From: Oscillospiraceae bacterium
GTDB taxonomy: Bacteria > Bacillota_A > Clostridia > Oscillospirales > Oscillospiraceae
Length of the DNA: 7,688 nucleotides
NCBI GenBank assembly: GCA_017549325.1
Contig: JAFYVA010000138.1
Span: 1-7,688, forward strand
Direction of reading: 5' to 3'
Both the position numbers and the translations under genes were made by a program. Positions 1 to 4,955 of this stretch are shown in pieces (the first letter of the stretch is position 1; every line of letters begins with the position of its first letter). The notes beneath the pieces were generated by a model. It was not told the origin of the DNA and did not search any database. It saw only the letters and a program-made list of their open reading frames with translations.

Positions 1-473
1 AGTGCCCGGACGATGGCAACACGCTGCTTCTGACCGCCGGAGAGCTGGATGGGATAGGCGTTGGCGCGGTCAGCAAGACCGACACGCTCCAAGAGCTTCA
101 TCGCCTTGGCCTCGGCGTCCTCCTTCTTCTCGCCCTTGATCTGGGTGGGAGCCATGGTCATGTTCTCCAGCACCGACTTGTGGGGGAAGAGGTTAAAGTT
201 CTGGAACACCATGCCCATCTTCTCGCGGTGCTTGGGCAGATTCACCTTCTTGCCGGTGATGTCCTCGCCGTGGAAGAAGATGCTGCCCTCGGTGGGCACT
301 TCCAGCATATTCAGCGAGCGCAGCAGCGTGGACTTACCGGAGCCGGAGGGGCCGATGACCACCATCACGTCGCCCTTATCGATGGAAACCGACACGCCGT
401 CCAGCGCCTTGACCGCGCCGTTATTATAGTATTTCTTCAGGTTTTCGACCTGGATCACATGATTACCGTTCAC
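1..473 (-). CDS. Polar amino acid ABC transporter ATP-binding protein (GlnQ/HisP-like), C-terminus outside window
   Basis: This is the ATPase that powers import by the adjacent permease and binding protein, on the cytoplasmic face. About 157 residues are visible. They show the A-loop region (KKYY, about 13-16), Walker A GPSGSGKST (41-49), the Q-loop glutamine in VFQNFNLFPH (Q91) and the ABC signature LSGGQ (144-148). Walker B, the D-loop and the switch histidine lie beyond the window edge, so roughly 85-90 residues of a usual 240-250 are missing. I chose the GTG at 473 because an AAAGGAG sits 11 bases upstream. An in-frame GTG at 458 gives a more family-like N-terminus but has no ribosome site. 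The start lies inside the end of the permease gene (11-base overlap), which suggests translational coupling. The family is certain; the substrate cannot be told from this subunit. Confidence 0.93.
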   Translation of the reverse strand, partial: MNGNHVIQVENLKKYYNNGAVKALDGVSVSIDKGDVMVVIGPSGSGKSTLLRSLNMLEVPTEGSIFFHGEDITGKKVNLPKHREKMGMVFQNFNLFPHKSVLENMTMAPTQIKGEKKEDAEAKAMKLLERVGLADRANAYPIQLSGGQKQRVAIVRA

Positions 474-1149
474 TGCGCTTCATTCTCCTTTCAAAGTGAC
501 CAAAGATCTTGTTCAGAATGAAGGTCATCACAAAGTATACCACACCCACGATGACCAGCGGCTCGATGGGCAGGTAGGTGGCGCCCTTGACCACGAGGTA
601 CTGGGTCATGATGTCGCCGATGAAGAAGGTGGAACCGAGCGAGGTATCCTTGATGATCATGATGAACTCGTTGCCCAGAGCGGGAAGGATGTTCTTGATG
701 GCCTGGGGGATCACCACGAACCACATGGCCTTGGCCTCGTTGAAGCCGAGGCTGAGGGCGGCCTCCTTCTGTCCGGGGTCAACGGCCTGAATACCGCTTC
801 GGATGACCTCAGAGACGTAGGCGGCGCTGTTGCAGATCAATGCGATGGCGATGCAGAGGAACTTCTGCTTGCTCAGCGCGGGGATCAGCAGGGGCAGACC
901 GAAATAGAAGAAATACAGCTGCAGCAGCATGGGGGTGCCGCGGATGATGCCCACGTAAATACTGGAGATCCACTGCAGGGGTTTGACCTTGCACATCTTC
1001 ATCAGTGCCAGCACACAGGCGAAGATCGTACCAAAGAAGACGGTGATCGCTGCCAGTGCCAGGGTATAGCTGACGCCCTCGACAAAGAACTTGTCGGCGT
1101 ACTTGATCGCCATGGCGAACAGCGTTTTAAAATTAATAAATTGTTGCAT
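463..1149 (-). CDS. Polar amino acid ABC transporter permease (HisM/GlnP family)
   Basis: This is the membrane channel subunit of the ABC importer. The 228 residues are a normal length for the His/Glu/Gln/Arg permease family. Hydrophobic segments lie at about 24-50, 62-92, 97-112, 150-167 and 195-215. The family motif RGTPMLLQLYFFYFGLP is at 70-86. The cytoplasmic EAA loop that docks on the ATPase is at about 129-150 (EAALSLGFNEAKAMWFVVIPQA split around G135), followed by KNILPALGNEF (152-162). The ATG at 1149 is preceded by AAGGAG (1156-1161) at 6 bases. It is second in the operon: the binding protein gene lies 83 bases upstream, and the ATPase gene overlaps its 3' end. One permease gene is seen, so a homodimer is likely. 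The family call is firm; the substrate is not determined by this sequence. Confidence 0.95.
   Translation of the reverse strand: MQQFINFKTLFAMAIKYADKFFVEGVSYTLALAAITVFFGTIFACVLALMKMCKVKPLQWISSIYVGIIRGTPMLLQLYFFYFGLPLLIPALSKQKFLCIAIALICNSAAYVSEVIRSGIQAVDPGQKEAALSLGFNEAKAMWFVVIPQAIKNILPALGNEFIMIIKDTSLGSTFFIGDIMTQYLVVKGATYLPIEPLVIVGVVYFVMTFILNKIFGHFERRMKRSER
485..491 (-). promoter_or_regulatory. Ribosome binding site for the ATPase gene
   Basis: AAAGGAG on the minus strand, inside the last codons of the permease gene. It is 11 bases from the GTG at 473 and 26 from the alternative GTG at 458, so it favours the upstream start. Confidence 0.6.
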
Positions 1150-1165
1150 AGCGCTCTCCTTGCAT

Positions 1166-1195
1166 TAGGCCGGATGCCATGGGGCACCCGGCCTA
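1166..1195 (-). promoter_or_regulatory. Intercistronic hairpin between binding-protein and permease genes
   Basis: TAGGCCGG (1166-1173) pairs with CCGGCCTA (1188-1195). After one mismatch, TGCC (1175-1178) pairs with GGCA (1183-1186) around a 4-base loop. No U-tract follows on the minus strand, so this is not a standard intrinsic terminator. Stems at this place in ABC importer operons commonly protect the binding-protein mRNA from 3' exonucleases or partly attenuate read-through, so more binding protein than permease is made. The stem is seen directly; the role is inferred. Confidence 0.65.
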
Positions 1196-1232
1196 TGTAG
1201 TACTGTTTTGTTTCGTTATGCGGTGGTATGGG

Positions 1233-2099
1233 TTACTCGATGGTAACGTCCATAGCGTTCTCGCTCTCGCTCAGCTCCACAGCGGCGGCGTACCACTCAC
1301 CGTAGTAACCGGCCTCGTAAGCCTCGGCCAGGCAAGCGTTGACGAAGTCCAGCAGCTCGGTCTCGCCCTTGCCGATCATGATGACGTTGGCCTCATACTC
1401 GGTGGAAACCTCGAACTGCCAATCGCAGACCACCAGACCGGGGTTGTTGACCATGATGGCCTCGGCGTTACCGGTAGCAACGGCCAGAGCCTCGATGTTA
1501 CCGCTGGTCAGCTCCATGACGCCCACGGTGATGTCACCGATGGTGACGGGGTTGGCATCGGTCAGCTGCTCTTCCACCAGCATCATCTGGAGGGAAGCGT
1601 TCTGGGCACCGACATCCTGGCCGGCGAAGTCCTCGGGCTTGGTGTACTTAGCGGCGTCCTCAGCGCGGATCAGCAGGACCTGCTCGGTCTCGTTCTCGCC
1701 GGCATAGTAGTAGTCGGACAGCTCATAGTTGGCAGCTCTCTCCTCAGTCCAGGAGTAGCCGGAGATGGACATGGGAACGTTGCCGGTGTAGACGGCGGTC
1801 TGGCAAGCGTCGAAGCCCATTGCCTCGATCACCAGCTCAACGCCCAGCTTTTCGGCGATGAACTTAGCCAGCGTGACGTCGAAGCCAACGTACTGCTCCT
1901 GGCCGGTCTTGGAAGCATCGACGAACTCCATGGGAGCGAAGTCGGGGGACAGAGCCACGGTCAGCACGCCGTCGGCCTTGATCTGCTCCAGAGCGTTGGC
2001 GGGAACGGCGGTATCATCGGCAGCGGGAGCCTTCTCACCGCAAGCCACAAGGGACAGGGCCATCATCAGGGCCAGCATCAGTGCAAGAAACTTTTTCAT
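1233..2099 (-). CDS. Amino acid ABC transporter substrate-binding lipoprotein (SBP family 3)
   Basis: This is an extracytoplasmic binding protein that captures the amino acid and delivers it to the permease. The 288 residues start with a lipoprotein signal peptide: KK, a hydrophobic stretch at 4-18, and the lipobox LVAC with the lipidated Cys at 20. An acidic/alanine-rich linker follows, then the family 3 fold beginning near residue 44 (GVLTVALSPDFAPMEF, GFDVTLAKFIAEKLG at 72-86). R121 in TEERAANYELSDYYY occupies the place of the arginine that binds the substrate alpha-carboxylate. The aspartate that usually binds the alpha-amino group (GRxDAxxxD pattern) appears to be Asn, N218 in AEAIMVNNP. 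The ATG at 2099 has AAAGGA (2108-2113) at 8 bases. It is first in the operon. An ARG-box-like site at its promoter suggests arginine or a related basic amino acid as substrate, but that is inference. Confidence 0.93.
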   Translation of the reverse strand: MKKFLALMLALMMALSLVACGEKAPAADDTAVPANALEQIKADGVLTVALSPDFAPMEFVDASKTGQEQYVGFDVTLAKFIAEKLGVELVIEAMGFDACQTAVYTGNVPMSISGYSWTEERAANYELSDYYYAGENETEQVLLIRAEDAAKYTKPEDFAGQDVGAQNASLQMMLVEEQLTDANPVTIGDITVGVMELTSGNIEALAVATGNAEAIMVNNPGLVVCDWQFEVSTEYEANVIMIGKGETELLDFVNACLAEAYEAGYYGEWYAAAVELSESENAMDVTIE

Positions 2100-2181
2100 G
2101 GTGTTTTTCCTTTCTTATCTTAAAAAATCTTCCTTATTCTATAGTCATCCGTACGAGGGGTGGTTATAGATGGTTTCAGTG

Positions 2182-2199
2182 TGTCAGGTCCTCCTGACA
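2182..2199 (-). promoter_or_regulatory. Palindrome at the predicted transcription start of the ABC operon
   Basis: A perfect 7-bp inverted repeat, TGTCAGG-tcct-CCTGACA (plus-strand reading). It begins 7 bases downstream of the -10 box, so it would be either an operator over the start site or a stem-loop at the very 5' end of the mRNA. The loop on the transcript contains AGGA, but no start codon follows at a useful distance, so it is probably not a leader-peptide ribosome site. Confidence 0.55.
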
Positions 2200-2205
2200 G
2201 TGCTT

Positions 2206-2234
2206 ACTATACACCGGCTCTGCATAAAAGTCAA
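2206..2234 (-). promoter_or_regulatory. Sigma-A promoter of the amino acid ABC operon
   Basis: On the minus strand, TTGACT (2234-2229) and TATAGT (2211-2206) are separated by exactly 17 bases; each differs from consensus at one position. Transcription would start near 2199, leaving a 5' leader of about 100 bases before the ATG at 2099. Confidence 0.82.
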
Positions 2235-2240
2235 CACTAA

Positions 2241-2258
2241 AATGAATAAAATTTCATA
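2241..2258 (-). promoter_or_regulatory. ARG-box-like operator (ArgR/AhrC), with a weaker second box at 2219-2236
   Basis: The 18 bases AATGAATAAAATTTCATA match the Escherichia coli ARG box pattern WNTGAATWWWWATTCANW at every position but one, and match the Bacillus AhrC consensus well. The site lies 6 bases upstream of the -35 box of the ABC operon. A weaker box (2219-2236, left half TGCAT then AAAA) overlaps the -35, with centres 22 bp apart; ARG boxes usually occur as pairs about 21 bp apart. The region is AT-rich, so chance similarity must be considered. Confidence 0.5.
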
Positions 2259-2411
2259 AGAAACCTTGTTTTTGTGTAAAATGCTGCTTTGATATCTAAA
2301 AAATACGCGGTGATTGTACAAAAACACTATAAAATCGGATGCATAAATGAATAAATATGTGAATATGCTGTGGTGATACAAAAATGTGGGCAGACGGGAG
2401 AGAAGAGAGGG
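2259..2411. other. Divergent intergenic region with duplicated motifs
   Basis: No gene is supported here. The stretch is far more AT-rich than the flanking genes. It holds a two-fold repeat: GGTGATTGTACAAAAA at 2309-2324 and GGTGATACAAAAA at 2372-2384, each preceded by ATGCTG (2281-2286 and 2365-2370). A lone ARG half site (AATGAAT) lies at 2346-2352. AraC-type regulators bind direct repeats, so these could be distal operator halves, but nothing proves it. Confidence 0.35.
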
Positions 2412-2441
2412 TTGCACATTTTGCAAGGAATATGGTAAAAT
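2412..2441 (+). promoter_or_regulatory. Sigma-A promoter (extended -10) of the AraC-family gene
   Basis: TTGCAC (2412-2417), an 18-base spacer, then TAAAAT (2436-2441) preceded by TGG, an extended -10 element (TGn). The start would be near 2448, about 23 bases before the ATG at 2471. This shows that the longer reading frame opening at 2384 is not the real gene start. Confidence 0.75.
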
Positions 2442-2449
2442 ATGTGCAA
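2412..2449. promoter_or_regulatory. TTGCA-type operator over the AraC-family promoter
   Basis: TTGCACAT (2412-2419) and ATGTGCAA (2442-2449) form a perfect 8-bp inverted repeat from the -35 box to the predicted start. A second direct TTGCA begins at 2421, 9 bp after the first. The 15 bases from 2412 match those at 3443-3457 upstream of the symporter except at two positions. Location over the core promoter suggests autorepression; this is inference. Confidence 0.55.
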
Positions 2450-2456
2450 AAGATGC

Positions 2457-2464
2457 GGGAGGTG
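2457..2464 (+). promoter_or_regulatory. Ribosome binding site that fixes the AraC-family start
   Basis: GGGAGGTG, with its GGAGG core 8 bases before the ATG at 2471. It lies just downstream of the predicted transcription start and supports the shorter 273-residue protein. Confidence 0.8.
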
Positions 2465-2470
2465 AGAGAA

Positions 2471-3292
2471 ATGGAGCCGCTGCAGTATGAAGAGCGGGGA
2501 TATTTGCACGAGGATTTTCGCCTGTTTCATTTGGCAGACGACAACCACGGAGAGTTCCCCTATCACTACCATACATTTTATAAGGTGATCGTGGTGCTGG
2601 CCGGCCGCACCGAGTACGCGGTGGAGGGCGAGCGCTACACATTGCAGCCGGGGGATTTCGTGCTGGTGGGGCGCGGCAGCATCCATCGGCCCATCATGGC
2701 CGAGGGCGAGTTCTACGAGCGCATCGTCTTTTACATCTCGCCGGAGTACCTGCAAAGCCTGTCCCGTGACGGGGAGGATCTGGAAACCTGCTTCCGTCTG
2801 GCACAGGAGCGGTTCTGCTACGTCTACCGCGCCACGGAGGAGGACGGCATCCGACAGCTGTTTACGGCGCTGGAGGCGGCCCGGAAGGAGCAGGGGTTCG
2901 GACGGGAGTTGCGGAGCCGGGCGCTGTTTACGGAGCTGATGGTGGCCATCAACCGAGCCGTCATCCGCGGCGACGGGGGAGAGGGACAGGGCGACAATAA
3001 AATCGTATCCATCCTGCAGTACCTCAACGGGCACCTCACCGAGCCGCTGACCATCGACGAGCTGGCCTCCCGGTTCTATATCAGTAAGTATCACATGATG
3101 CGCCGTTTCCGCGAGGAGACGGGATATACCATCCACAACTATATCTCCGAAAAGCGCCTGATGCTGGCCCAGCAGCTGCTGCAGCGGGGGGCGACCCTCA
3201 CGGCGGCGGCGGAGCAGAGCGGCTATCAGGACTACTCCACCTTCTCCCGGGCCTACAAGAAGCAATTCGGAAAGTCCCCTTCGGAGAAATAA
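2471..3292 (+). CDS. AraC-family transcriptional regulator with cupin sensor domain
   Basis: A 273-residue cytoplasmic DNA-binding regulator. The N-terminal half is an AraC-type cupin: HYH (H32, H34), VLAGRTEYAVEGERYTL at about 42-58, PGD (60-62) and H72 in GSIHRP, which is where such proteins bind a small ligand. The C-terminal AraC domain carries two helix-turn-helix units, one at about 194-214 (LTIDELASRFYISKYHMMRRF, 193-213) and one ending in the family signature GYQDYSTFSRAYKKQFGKSP (251-270). The ATG at 2471 is chosen because promoter and ribosome site sit between it and the earlier in-frame ATG at 2384. It is divergent from the ABC operon and directly upstream of the symporter, in the same direction. 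Shared TTGCA motifs at its own and the symporter's promoter point to autoregulation and control of the symporter. The inducer is unknown. Confidence 0.93.
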   Translation: MEPLQYEERGYLHEDFRLFHLADDNHGEFPYHYHTFYKVIVVLAGRTEYAVEGERYTLQPGDFVLVGRGSIHRPIMAEGEFYERIVFYISPEYLQSLSRDGEDLETCFRLAQERFCYVYRATEEDGIRQLFTALEAARKEQGFGRELRSRALFTELMVAINRAVIRGDGGEGQGDNKIVSILQYLNGHLTEPLTIDELASRFYISKYHMMRRFREETGYTIHNYISEKRLMLAQQLLQRGATLTAAAEQSGYQDYSTFSRAYKKQFGKSPSEK

Positions 3293-3321
3293 GTTTGTCA
3301 AAAAGTGTTTTTGACAAACTT
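3291..3321 (+). terminator. Perfect hairpin overlapping the AraC-family stop codon, possible terminator
   Basis: AAGTTTGTCAAAAA (3291-3304) and TTTTTGACAAACTT (3308-3321) are perfect 14-bp arms around a GTG loop; the TAA stop codon is part of the left arm. The T-run lies inside the right arm rather than after it, and only a weak T-tract follows (TTTTA, 3326-3330), so termination may be partial. Being symmetrical, it could also act on the other strand. Confidence 0.5.
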
Positions 3322-3340
3322 GTGATTTTATAAGCGCAGG

Positions 3341-3375
3341 ACACCCTTCCTGGGTTTCCCGCGCACACCCTTCCT
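3341..3375 (+). repeat. Short direct repeat, ACACCCTTCCT twice
   Basis: ACACCCTTCCT occurs at 3341-3351 and 3365-3375, each just after GCGCA. A second pair, TTGTGATTTT, occurs at about 3320-3329 and 3393-3402. Both pairs lie in the spacer upstream of the symporter promoter and could be a local duplication or distal regulator sites; the function is unknown. Confidence 0.35.
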
Positions 3376-3442
3376 TCCCGTCAGTTTCACTTTTGTGATT
3401 TTGACCGGCTGCAAATCTTTCTTCGCGGAGAAATAGCACGAT

Positions 3443-3467
3443 TTGCAAATTTTGCACACAAATTGCA
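3443..3467 (+). promoter_or_regulatory. Triple TTGCA motif upstream of the symporter promoter, candidate activator site
   Basis: TTGCA begins at 3443, 3452 and 3463 (9 and 11 bp apart, about one helical turn). The array ends 1 base before the -35 box, the usual place for an AraC-family activator touching RNA polymerase. The first pair has the same 9-bp spacing and nearly the same 15 bases as the site at 2412 in the regulator's own promoter. Confidence 0.6.
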
Positions 3468-3468
3468 G

Positions 3469-3497
3469 TTTACAAAGGAAAATGTTGCTGCTATACT
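3469..3497 (+). promoter_or_regulatory. Sigma-A promoter of the symporter gene
   Basis: TTTACA (3469-3474), a 17-base spacer, then TATACT (3492-3497). The start would be near 3504, about 29 bases ahead of the ATG at 3533. Confidence 0.78.
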
Positions 3498-3517
3498 ATG
3501 AATGACACTATGTTTTG

Positions 3518-3524
3518 AGAGGAG
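3518..3524 (+). promoter_or_regulatory. Ribosome binding site that fixes the symporter start
   Basis: AGAGGAG, 8 bases before the ATG at 3533. It excludes the in-frame TTG at 3515, which overlaps this site and lies only about 11 bases after the predicted transcription start. Confidence 0.8.
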
Positions 3525-3532
3525 AAAATCTC

Positions 3533-4780
3533 ATGGAAAAGAAATCCGTCCTGAAGAACTACCGATTCTTGATTATTATGCTGGCGGCTATGGTGCTGGG
3601 CGCCATTGTGGGTTGGTTTGCCCCTGACTTCGGTCACGCCATCAAACCCTTTGGTACCGTGTTCATCAACATGATGTTCTGCGTGGTGGTGCCTCTGGTG
3701 TTCGCCTCCATCGCCAGCTCCGTGGCTACGATGAAGAGCCGCAAGCGCGCCGGTAAGATTCTGGGAACTACCATCGGCACCTTCGTGGTCACCGGCCTCA
3801 TCGCCGCCTTCATCATGTTCGTGCTGATGAAGATCTTCCCCCCTGTGCTGGAAGCATGGACCACCTTTGACACCGAGGAGATGGGCGAGTACGCCTCCAT
3901 TTCCGAGCTGATCGTCAACTTCTTCACCTCCAGCGACTTCGTGGGCCTGCTGAGCCGTAAGGCCATGCTGCCTCTGATCGTGTTCTCCCTGCTGTTCGGC
4001 TTTGCCACCAACGCCGCACAGGGCCCCGAGGGCCCCATCGCCAAGTGGCTCGCCTCCCTCAGCGAGGTCATGATGAAGTTCGTGCAGATCATCACCTACT
4101 ATGCACCCATCGCTTTCTTCGCCATCTTCGCCGATCTGGTGGCTACCTACGGCGCCGAGGTGATGGCAGGCTATGGCCGTGCCCTGCTGGTGTACTATCC
4201 CCTGTGCTTTATCTACATCTTCACCGCCTTCCCCCTGTTCGCCTGGTTCGGCGGCGGCAAGGGCGGCGTCAAGACCATGTTCCGTCACATCACCCGTCCC
4301 GCCGTTGTCTCTCTGGGTACCTGCTCCTCCGTGGCCACCATCCCCACCAACATGGATGTGGCTGAGGAGACCGGCATCAGCAAGGATGTCAGCGAGATGG
4401 TGGTGCCTCTGGGCGCAACCATGCACATGGATGGCTCGTGCTTCAGCTGCGTGCTGAAGGTGGCCTTCGTCTTCGGCGTGTTCGGTCAGCACCTGACCTG
4501 GGGTCAGATGATCCCCATCCTGCTGGTGGCCGTCCTCTCCTCCGTGGGTATGTCCGGCGTCCCCGGTGGCGGCTACATCGGCGAGTATATCATCTGCTCC
4601 ATCTTCTTCCCCACCCAGATGGAGATCGCCTTCCCCATCCTGGTGATGATCGGCAACTTGGTCGACCCTCCCGCCACTATGATCAACGCTGCCGGCGACT
4701 ATGTGGTCTCCTACATCGTCTCCCGCTTTGTGGACGGCAAGGATTGGCTCCAGAAGAAGCTTCAGAAAGAAACCGTGTGA
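3533..4780 (+). CDS. Dicarboxylate/amino acid:cation symporter (DAACS, GltP/DctA-like), substrate uncertain
   Basis: A 415-residue inner-membrane secondary transporter that takes up an amino or organic acid with Na+ or H+. The fold is recognised by the early helices (11-30, 40-63, 78-101), hairpin 1 with CSSVATIP (264-271), the MDG motif of helix 7 (299-301), hairpin 2 with SGVPGGG (341-347) and the helix 8 core DPPATMINAAGD (378-389). Against the archaeal aspartate transporter GltPh (from memory), D378, N385 and D389 keep D394, N401 and D405. However, R397 becomes A381, D390 becomes G374, N310 becomes H298, and R276 becomes C264. Losing the helix 8 arginine, without the hairpin 1 arginine, argues against aspartate or glutamate as substrate. 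It stands alone between its own promoter and terminator, with the AraC-type gene directly upstream and a TTGCA site at its promoter. Confidence 0.93.
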   Translation: MEKKSVLKNYRFLIIMLAAMVLGAIVGWFAPDFGHAIKPFGTVFINMMFCVVVPLVFASIASSVATMKSRKRAGKILGTTIGTFVVTGLIAAFIMFVLMKIFPPVLEAWTTFDTEEMGEYASISELIVNFFTSSDFVGLLSRKAMLPLIVFSLLFGFATNAAQGPEGPIAKWLASLSEVMMKFVQIITYYAPIAFFAIFADLVATYGAEVMAGYGRALLVYYPLCFIYIFTAFPLFAWFGGGKGGVKTMFRHITRPAVVSLGTCSSVATIPTNMDVAEETGISKDVSEMVVPLGATMHMDGSCFSCVLKVAFVFGVFGQHLTWGQMIPILLVAVLSSVGMSGVPGGGYIGEYIICSIFFPTQMEIAFPILVMIGNLVDPPATMINAAGDYVVSYIVSRFVDGKDWLQKKLQKETV

Positions 4781-4807
4781 TCTTCTCCTTACACGATAAC
4801 TGCAACG

Positions 4808-4839
4808 AAAAGACGGCATCCGCTCGGATGCCGTCTTTT
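4808..4839 (+). terminator. Intrinsic terminator of the symporter gene
   Basis: AAAAGACGGCATCC (4808-4821) and GGATGCCGTCTTTT (4826-4839) form a perfect 14-bp stem with loop GCTC and a T-run at its base. The matching A-run on the other side means it could act on both strands. It lies 27 bases after the stop codon. Confidence 0.88.
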
Positions 4840-4863
4840 CATCGGTAAAAGGGCGTGCTCCCT

Positions 4864-4902
4864 CCGCTGCGAAAGCGCGGCGGTGCAGCGGGCCGTTTTT
4901 TT
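4864..4902 (+). terminator. Second terminator-like hairpin with T7 tract
   Basis: CCGCTGC (4864-4870) pairs with GCAGCGG (4885-4891) across a 14-base loop that can fold further. After GCCG comes TTTTTTT (4896-4902). The spacer between stem and T-run makes it less ideal than the terminator just upstream. It may be a back-up terminator insulating the next operon. Confidence 0.5.
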
Positions 4903-4917
4903 ATTTGCGGCGCAAAT
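4903..4917. promoter_or_regulatory. Perfect palindrome upstream of the yerC-like promoter
   Basis: ATTTGCG-g-CGCAAAT, 7-bp arms around one central base, ending 9 bases before the -35 box at 4927. The size and position suit a dimeric regulator site. It could also be a stem following the T-run of the preceding terminator. No specific regulator is recognised. Confidence 0.4.
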
Positions 4918-4926
4918 GGAAAAGAC

Positions 4927-4955
4927 TTTACTTTCACACACGAAAGTGTTAAAAT
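4927..4955 (+). promoter_or_regulatory. Sigma-A promoter of the yerC-like/hslO operon
   Basis: TTTACT (4927-4932), a 17-base spacer, then TAAAAT (4950-4955). The start would be near 4962, about 49 bases before the first gene's ATG. Confidence 0.7.

Noticed and set aside
1179..2123. Open frame of 314 codons on the plus strand
   Set aside because: Antisense to the binding-protein gene, which has a signal peptide, lipobox, ribosome site and promoter. The plus frame has none of these.
2161..2220. Leader peptide or attenuator in the ABC operon leader
   Set aside because: The AGGAGG inside the palindrome has no start codon at a useful distance, and I found no terminator/antiterminator pair before the binding-protein gene.
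2384..2470. N-terminal extension of the AraC-type protein from the ATG at 2384
   Set aside because: The extended -10 promoter (2412-2441) and the ribosome site (2457-2464) lie inside it, and the extra residues are not cupin-like.
2327..3457. Open frame of 376 codons on the minus strand
   Set aside because: It covers the AraC-type gene in antisense and runs across two promoter regions; no domain is recognisable.
3443..3467. CRP-like or catabolite (cre) operator upstream of the symporter
   Set aside because: The sequence fits neither TGTGA-N6-TCACA nor the cre consensus; the repeated TTGCA shared with the regulator promoter explains it better.
3491..4819. Open frame of 442 codons on the minus strand
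   Set aside because: It is antisense to the symporter gene, rich in His, Asp, Glu and Gly as expected from the reverse of GC-rich membrane-protein codons, and has no ribosome site or recognisable domain.
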